A stretch of 64,000 bases of DNA from NCBI GenBank assembly GCA_963813495.1, contig CAWEZC010000004.1:1-64000 (forward strand), in the 5' to 3' direction. Position numbers and translations under genes: made by a program. This document shows positions 58,629 through 64,000 of the stretch, in pieces (the first letter of the stretch is position 1; each line of letters opens with the position of its first letter). A model generated the notes under the pieces. The model ran no database searches. It saw only the letters and a list, made by a program, of their open reading frames with translations, and was not told where the DNA came from. The stretch comes from JACVRW01 sp963813495 (GTDB taxonomy: Bacteria > Actinomycetota > Thermoleophilia > Solirubrobacterales > Thermoleophilaceae).

Positions 58629-59831
58629 TCAGCGCAGTGAGCTGAATGCAGCACGCATCTCGGCGGCGAAGAGGTCGGGCTCCTCCCAGGCGGCGAAGTG
58701 GCCGCCCTTGTCGACCTCGTTGAAGTAGGCGAGCCCGGGGTAGACCGCCTCGGCCCAGCTGCGCGGGGTGGCCCAGATCTCGCCGGGGAACGTCGTGAAG
58801 CCGACCGGAACCGAGACCGCGGGGGGAGGCTGGCCGCTCGCAAGCGCTGCGGCCAGCGCTCGTCCGTCCTCCCAGTACGACCGGGCCGCCGAGGCGCCGG
58901 TGCCGGTCAGCCAGTACAGCGTGATGTTGTCGACGATGGTGTCCCGGGTGAGATTGCCCACGGGCTCGCCGTCGACGAACGCGCGGGAGATCTTGTAGTA
59001 GCTGTCCGTGTCGTGGTCGAGCAACCAGGCCGCCAGCGCGACGGGTGAATCCAGCAGGGCGTAGCTGATCGTCTGCGGCCGGGTTGCCATCTCGAGGAAG
59101 TAGCCGAAGCCGTCCTCCCTGAACGTGGCGACCGCCTCGGCCGCTGCGCGTTCCTGTTCGGATTCCTTGGGCAGTTGATCGCCGATTGCGAGCACCGCCG
59201 TGAGCAGGTTCAGGTGGTAGCCGACCAAACCCTCGACCGCCTGGCGGCCCATCAGGTCCGTGACGAGGGCACCCACGTCGCCGCCCTGGGCGACGTAGCG
59301 GGTGTAGCCGAGGCGGTGCATCAGCTCCGCCCACGCGCGTGCGGTGCGGCTGGCGTCCCAGCCGAGCTCGGCCGGCTCGCCGGAGAAGCCGTAACCGGGC
59401 AGCGACGGCAGCACCAGGTGGAATGCGTCCTCGGCGCGTCCGCCGTGCGCGGTCGGGTCGGTCAGCGGGCCGACGGTCTCCAGCAGCTCGATGACCGAGC
59501 CGGGCCAGCCATGCGTCATGATCAGCGGCAACGCGTTCTCGTGACGCGACCTCACGTGGATGAAGTGGATGTCCACGCCGTCGATCTCGGTCATGAACTG
59601 CGGCAACGCGTTCAGTCTCGCCTCGACCTTGCGCCAGTCGTAATCGCTCGTCCAGTAGCGCGCCAGCGCCTCCATCGTGGCTAGTTGCACACCCTGCGAC
59701 CGATCGGCGACGAGCTCCTTAGAAGGCAAGCGCGTCGCCTCGACCCGGCGTCGCAGCTCGGCGAGCTCTTCTTCAGGGATCTCGATCTGGAAAGGACGTA
59801 TGTCGGTGCCGGTCTCGGTGGCAGTACCCAT
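58629..59831 (-). CDS. Epoxide hydrolase (EHN-domain alpha/beta hydrolase)
   Basis: 400 residues. EHN domain: RPFQIEIPEEELAELRRRVE, then YWTSDYDWRKVEARLNALPQ with FMTEIDGVDIHFIHVRS. Oxyanion MTHGWPGSVIELLETVGPL, nucleophile Asp in YVAQGGDVGALVTDLMG, cap Tyr near ISYALLDSPVALAAWLLD and catalytic His in NEVDKGGHFAAWEEPDLFAA. The set is complete, so epoxide opening is likely, with juvenile-hormone-type or xenobiotic epoxides as family substrates. It stands alone. Confidence 0.9.
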   Translation of the reverse strand: MGTATETGTDIRPFQIEIPEEELAELRRRVEATRLPSKELVADRSQGVQLATMEALARYWTSDYDWRKVEARLNALPQFMTEIDGVDIHFIHVRSRHENALPLIMTHGWPGSVIELLETVGPLTDPTAHGGRAEDAFHLVLPSLPGYGFSGEPAELGWDASRTARAWAELMHRLGYTRYVAQGGDVGALVTDLMGRQAVEGLVGYHLNLLTAVLAIGDQLPKESEQERAAAEAVATFREDGFGYFLEMATRPQTISYALLDSPVALAAWLLDHDTDSYYKISRAFVDGEPVGNLTRDTIVDNITLYWLTGTGASAARSYWEDGRALAAALASGQPPPAVSVPVGFTTFPGEIWATPRSWAEAVYPGLAYFNEVDKGGHFAAWEEPDLFAAEMRAAFSSLR

Positions 59832-60182
59832 GACAACCTCTGTTCTGGAAGGGCGGGGGACGACGATCTCCCCCTGGTCGGGGGACGCTCGCCACCCTAA
59901 CTCCTGCCGCCGGGTCCCAGCAACGATGGCACCAGATCGACACCGGGCCGCTCCACACTCGTCGCGCCTCGCGCCGGTCTCTAGCGCATGCTTTTCGAAC
60001 GAACTCTCGTCCTAGCGGACGAGGGGTAGGCGGTTGAGCGGACTGAGAGCGGACTCGCCCGGGAATCCGTCCGCCAGCGTTCGGTGGCGGAGGTGTGCGG
60101 AGAAGCGGAACCCCTTTGCGCTTCGGGACCGCTCGCTGGTGCTGAGGCGATACGGGATAACGTGCCCCGGCGTCGCACGGCG
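59832..60182. other. Intergenic region without a supported gene
   Basis: Upstream of the epoxide hydrolase and downstream of the repeat protein. No convincing frame; it ends at the hairpin 60183-60212. Confidence 0.35.
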
Positions 60183-60212
60183 AACTGGGCCTCCCGACCG
60201 GGGGGCCCAGTT
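60183..60212 (-). terminator. Terminator hairpin after the repeat protein gene
   Basis: AACTGGGCC...GGCCCAGTT forms a 9-bp stem extended by TCCC/GGGG. On the minus strand it lies 25 bases past the repeat-protein stop. Confidence 0.6.
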
Positions 60213-60236
60213 TGCCGCTGTCTCTTGGGGTGAGCG

Positions 60237-60743
60237 CTAGCGGGCGGTGTCCGTGCTGCCTTCCTCGGGGCCGCCGTCGTAGCGTGTGCCCGGCACGGCG
60301 TGCGAGGGCGCGTCCGAGGACAGCGCGGCGCCGGTACCTTCCTCGGGGCCGCCGTCGTAGCGCACGCCGGGGGGGCTCGCGATCGAAGTGGGGTCAGAGG
60401 TCGCCGTCTCGGAGCGCTGGATGAGCGCGGCACTTCCCTCTTCGGGGCCGCCGTCGTAGCGGGCGCTCTCGGATCGCGGGGCGCTCGACGAGCTCCGCGC
60501 GACGATGATGCCGCGGGTGCCCTCGTCAGGGCCGCCGTCGTAGCGGGCGCCGTTCGGGTCGGGGGCCGTTACGGGCGCGGCCGCGCTGACGGCGGTCGAG
60601 CGTTGGTCGTCGGTGGCGAGGATCACGACCGCGGCGGCGAGGCCGAGAACGGCGATCATCGCAGCGGCGAGCATGGCGCGCAGATGCGTGTAATGCGAGC
60701 GGAGAACGACCGCGGGATGCGTTGCGGGAACTGGCTGGCTCAT
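60237..60743 (-). CDS. Membrane-anchored protein with four RYDGGPEEG repeats
   Basis: 168 residues from ATG 60743. One membrane segment (residues about 23-44, AMLAAAMIAVLGLAAAVVIL), N-terminus inside by the positive-inside rule. The outer part is Ala/Ser/Pro-rich and carries four copies of R-Y-D-G-G-P-(D/E)-E-G at residues 67-75, 95-103, 128-136 and 154-162, each followed by Thr or Ser; the spacing is 28, 33 and 26. The linkers differ, so only the nonapeptide is conserved. No cysteines, no enzyme motif. A matching family cannot be named. It is divergent from a SARP-type regulator with direct repeats between them. It could be a surface ligand, a metal or protein-binding display, or a precursor that is cut or modified. 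Confidence 0.8.
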   Translation of the reverse strand: MSQPVPATHPAVVLRSHYTHLRAMLAAAMIAVLGLAAAVVILATDDQRSTAVSAAAPVTAPDPNGARYDGGPDEGTRGIIVARSSSSAPRSESARYDGGPEEGSAALIQRSETATSDPTSIASPPGVRYDGGPEEGTGAALSSDAPSHAVPGTRYDGGPEEGSTDTAR

Positions 60744-60851
60744 AACTGCCTTCCTGTTTGGGACGCCGCCGTGACGGCTTGCCCGGTGGTCTGTGCGGGG
60801 ATCGACATCGATCACGATCATGTGCCGAGCCGGTCGCGCATCGGCCACAGC

Positions 60852-60871
60852 GCGGTAACGGGGCGGTAACG
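60852..60871 (+). promoter_or_regulatory. SARP-type direct repeats, GCGGTAACG twice
   Basis: GCGGTAACG at 60852-60860 and 60863-60871, period 11. SARP regulators bind direct repeats of this period near -35. The site lies 42 bases before the regulator start and 109 bases from the repeat-protein start, so it may control one or both genes. Confidence 0.55.
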
Positions 60872-60912
60872 CACGCTTGCCCAAGCGGCGTTGTGGCTGT
60901 TCTACTGTGGGC

Positions 60913-61377
60913 GTGGCGGCTCGCGTTCCCACTGGAATCGAATTCCGCATGCTCGGTCCGCTCGAAGTGCTCGACGAGGGCCGGCCGATCACGCTCGCCG
61001 GGAGCAAGCAGCGCGCGCTGTTGGCGCTTCTGCTGGTGCACCTGAACGAGACGCTCAGTACTGATCGTCTGGTCGACGAGCTTTGGGGGGAGCGTCCACC
61101 CGCGAATGCGGCCAAGACGGTGCAGATGCAGATCGTCCGCTTGCGCAAGGCGCTGGCCGGTGAGGCCGGCAACGCCTCGGCCGGCCCAGTCGTGACGCGC
61201 GAGCGCGGCTACGAGCTGAGCGTCGATCCCAACCGCCTCGACTCGCACCGGTTCGAGCGGCTCGTGGCCGAGGGCCGGAGCGAACTTGCCGGAGGCAACC
61301 CGGAACGCGCGATTTCGACGCTAGAGGCGGGCGCTATCGCTCTGGCGCGGTGCGCCGCTCGCAGAGGTCGCCTATGA
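60913..61377 (+). CDS. SARP/BTAD-AAA regulator, N-terminal segment before frameshift
   Basis: GTG 60913 (GTG 60907 possible) opens VAARVPTGIEFRMLGPLEVL, the typical start of AfsR/SARP proteins. Winged helix: LAGSKQRALLALLLVHLNET, DRLVDELWGERPPANAAKTV, MQIVRLRKALAGEAG, RGYELSVDPNRLDSHRFERL; then the BTAD domain begins (EGRSELAGGNPERAISTLEA). An extra G in GAGGCGGGCGC near 61328 shifts the frame to a stop at 61377. The rest of the protein follows in the next frame. Confidence 0.85.
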   Translation: MAARVPTGIEFRMLGPLEVLDEGRPITLAGSKQRALLALLLVHLNETLSTDRLVDELWGERPPANAAKTVQMQIVRLRKALAGEAGNASAGPVVTRERGYELSVDPNRLDSHRFERLVAEGRSELAGGNPERAISTLEAGAIALARCAARRGRL

Positions 61378-64000
61378 GCCGTTCGCGCAGCGGGAGATCG
61401 CCCGTTTGGATGATCTGCGGGTCGCGGCGCTGGAGCAGCTGATCGAGGCGAAGCTGGCCCTCGGCGGTCATGCCGAGCTGGTCGGCCAGCTCGAGGCGCT
61501 GATCGTTGACCATCCATATAGAGAGCGCCTCCGGGCGCAGCTGATGCTCGCGCTCTACCGCTCGGACCGCCAAGCGGACGCGCTGCAGGCCTACCAGGAG
61601 GCCCGCCGGACACTCGTCGACGAGCTGGGGATCGAGCCGGGAGAGCGTCTTCGCGAGCTCGAGCGGGCGGTACTCGCTCAGGACCCTGCACTCCACCTGC
61701 CCGCCGGCAGCGACCCAGCTGTGGGGGAGCCGGCAAGCAATACCCCAAGCAGCGGCTTTGTGGGCCGCGGGCGCGAGCTCGCCGAGCTCGTCGGCGGGCT
61801 CGATGACGCTTTCGCCGGCCGCGGGCGCCTCTTCCTGCTCGGCGGCGAGCCCGGTATCGGCAAAAGCCGCCTGGCCGAGGAGCTGATCGCGCAGGCCCGC
61901 GGGCGCGGCGCGCGCGTGCTTGTCGGACGGTGCTGGGAGGCGGGCGGCGCCCCGGCCTACTGGCCCTGGGTGCAGTCCCTGCGGCCGTACGTGCGCGATA
62001 CCGACGCGGAGAGTCTTCGAGCCCAACTTCGCGAGGGAGCTGCCGACGTGGCGAGGCTGCTTCCCGAGCTCCGCGAGGTCCTCGCCGATCTGCCGCCGGC
62101 GCCGCAGCCCGAGTCAGAGGGAGCGCGCTTCCGACTGTTCGATTCCATGACCGCCTTCCTGAAGAGCGTGGCGGCCGCGCGACCGCTGGTCGTGGTTCTC
62201 GACGACCTGCACGCGGCAGACGAGCCCTCGCTTCTGCTCTTGCAGTTCGTCGCCCGCGAGGTCGGCGAGAGCCGCCTGCTCATTGTCGGCGCGTACCGCG
62301 ACGTCGATCCGACCCTGACGGATCCACTTAGGACGACCCTCTCCGAACTGGCCCGCGAGCCGGTTACGCGAGCGCTTGCGCTCGTCGGCCTCGGTGAGGC
62401 CGACGTAGTCCGCTTCATCCAGGTGGCAGCGCCTGGCGCACCCGCAGCCGACTTGAGCGCGGCGGTGCACGCCGAGAGCGAGGGCAACCCTCTCTTTGTC
62501 GGCGAGATCGTGCGGCTGCTCGCCGCGGAGAGGCGTTTGGACGAGTCGGCAACGGCGCCGCTCGCGATCCCGCAGAGCGTGAGGGGGGTGATTGGCCGCC
62601 GTCTGCGGCATCTCTCGACCGAATGCAATCGGCTTCTCAACCTGGCGTCGGTGCTCGGCCGCGAGTTCGATCTCGATGCCCTGGCCGGTGTCAGCGGCCT
62701 CGAGCTTGGCGCCGTCCTCGAGTTGCTCGACGAGGGAATCGAGGGGCGCGTCGTCTCGGAGGTTCCCGGCGTAATCGGCCGCATGCGCTTCGCCCACGCC
62801 TTGATTCGGGACACCGCGTACCACGGCATAACAAGAAGTCGCCGGGTGCAGCTGCATCGGCAGGTCGGCGAGGCCCTCGAGACTCGGTATTCCTCGGACC
62901 TCGACGCCCATCTCGCGGAGCTTGCGTATCACTTCTTCGAAGCCGCTGCGGGTGGAGACGCTCAGAAAGCGGTTGACTACGCCCGTCGGGCTGGATCCAG
63001 GGCGCTCGCCCTCCTCGCGCACGAGGAGGCGGTACGCCTATACGACATGGCGCTGGAGGCGCTCGGGCCGGAAGGCGCCACCACCGCCCGGCTCCGCGGC
63101 GAGCTGCTACTGGCCCTGGCGGAGTCGCAGGGCCGGGCCGGAGATGTTCCGGCGGCCAAGTCGACGTTCCTGCGGGCGGCCGAGCTAGCACGATCTGCCG
63201 GGCTGCCCGAGGTGCTCGGCCACGCGGCCGTCGGCTACGGAGGAAGGTTCGTGTGGGATCGCGCGATGAGCGACGAGCGGCTCGTTCCGCTGCTTCAAGA
63301 CGCGTTGACCGCCTTGGGCGAGGCGGACAGTGCCCTGCGCGTCCGGCTGCTCGCCCGGCTAGCCGCGGCGCTGCGCGGCGAACCCTCCCGGGAACGTCGC
63401 GAGCGGATATGTGAGGAAGCGCTCCATGCCGCGCGCAGGATGGGCGACCCCACAACGCTCGCCTACGCGCTTGGCGCCGCGGAGGCCGCGCTGCACGCAC
63501 CCCAGACCGCCCAAAGGCGGTTGGCCGCAGGCCAGGAGATCGTCTCACTCGTAGTCAGGACTGCAGATAGGGAGCGACTCGTGGACGGGCATGAGCACGC
63601 GTTCTGGGCCGCCTGGGAGCTTGGAGATCCCGATCGCCGCGCGGCCGAGTTCGCCGCGATGACCCGCGTTACGGAGGAGCTGAGGCAGCCGGCCCAGCTG
63701 TGGATCCTCGCCGTGGTGCAGGCCACGCTCGCGCTGGCCGAGGGCCGGTTCGCCGAGGCCGGGGAGCTGGTCGAGCGCGCGGCGGCGGTCGGCGAGCGTG
63801 TCCAGAGCTGGAGCGCCGCCGCCGTCGCGCGCACGCTCCCGCTCTTCCTGCTGCGTCGTGAGCAGGGACGCCTCAAGGACTTCGTCCGAGAGATCCGGGG
63901 TTCCGGGTACGAGTTCTCCGGCCCCCTGGTGCAGCGCAGCGTGCTCGCCCACGTCCATGCACGCCTAGAGCGCACCGACGAGGCGGGGGCCATTCTCAAC
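61331..64000 (+). CDS. SARP/BTAD-AAA regulator, main segment (runs off window)
   Basis: The frame continues the same protein for 890 codons without a stop: ALSLWRGAPLAEVAYEPFAQ restores the BTAD domain, AYQEARRTLVDELGIEPGER ends it. The AAA (STAND-like) ATPase follows: FVGRGRELAELVGGLDDAFA, Walker A LLGGEPGIGKSRLAEELIAQ, Walker B PLVVVLDDLHAADEPSLLLL, sensor GAYRDVDPTL, then tetratricopeptide-like helices (ALLAHEEAVRLYDMALEAL). Architecture SARP-ATPase-TPR as in large AfsR-like regulators of secondary metabolism or signalling. With the upstream part it is one gene broken by one base, true or artefactual. Confidence 0.85.

Noticed and set aside
60258..60545. CRISPR-like or tandem DNA repeat around GGCCGCCGTCGTAGCG
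   Set aside because: The four DNA copies are codons of the RYDGGPEEG protein repeat and their spacing is irregular (78-99 bases).
1..64000. CRISPR array, prophage, transposase or integrase
   Set aside because: No regularly spaced identical repeats, no phage structural genes, no DDE or tyrosine recombinase motif on either strand.

Overview
The window is GC-rich, densely coding DNA with many GTG/TTG starts, ATGA-type gene overlaps and leaderless-looking promoters. It is bacterial and most likely Actinomycetota. The gene set (SARP-type regulator, fenitrothion-hydrolase-like membrane protein, secreted proteins with Lys/Arg-rich C-terminal beta domains, DUF7144, many VOC and SnoaL genes) suggests class Thermoleophilia (Solirubrobacterales-like). 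That assignment is an inference from gene content and style. No rRNA, complete tRNA, transposase, integrase or CRISPR array was seen.

Region by region: (1) 0-5.4 kb is a decaying accessory stretch. It holds three frameshifted secreted/membrane genes in a row, an intact TetR gene facing an inverted, decayed copy of itself with a matching promoter, a frameshifted secreted gene running into half a VOC gene, one intact VOC gene and a lipoprotein. (2) 5.9-9.7 kb: a CYTH-like/Ppx fusion coupled to a SulP permease, then a small membrane protein. (3) 10.1-18.8 kb is bracketed by two tRNA-Val 3'-half remnants. It contains an arsR-arsM-MFS-diiron oxidase operon, a nucleotide cyclase plus cyclic-nucleotide-binding pair, a GNAT gene and small hypothetical genes. 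(4) 18.9-32 kb is mixed accessory DNA: a cupredoxin lipoprotein, drug-efflux MFS, a two-component system whose kinase carries an 8-bp duplication, a CPBP protease, SnoaL, DHFR-like, GYD and thioredoxin-like genes, and a secreted glycosidase-like protein. (5) 32.4-46.8 kb: flavin reductase, LamG protein, M28 peptidase, P450, DUF4126, an alpha/beta hydrolase and SDR pair with overlapping start codons, a lipid-modification operon (membrane protein, FAD oxidoreductase, DUF1365, Cfa-like), a CNB protein with a saccharopine-dehydrogenase-like protein, and a GH3 protein. (6) 46.8-56 kb is a phosphate/polyphosphate region: ppk, sixA, and the operon pstS-pstC-pstA-pstB-phoU-ppx. An orphan winged-helix regulator and an OmpR-type regulator are divergently arranged beside it. 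The pstS and winged-helix promoters share the same 11-bp-period Pho-box-like repeat and the same spacing to a GGATAAC element. (7) 56-64 kb: PHP-phosphatase fragment, cupredoxin-like protein plus polytopic membrane protein, epoxide hydrolase, a membrane-anchored protein with four R-Y-D-G-G-P-(D/E)-E-G repeats, and a divergent SARP/AAA regulator that runs off the window.

The main functional themes are phosphate sensing and polyphosphate metabolism, arsenic methylation, cyclic-nucleotide signalling and oxidative or lipid stress. Most frameshifts are single-base and several lie in G/C runs, so some may be sequencing errors. Large internal deletions (trypsin-like protease, alpha/beta hydrolase) and the kinase duplication look like real lesions. 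All family assignments come from reading motifs, not from database searches.
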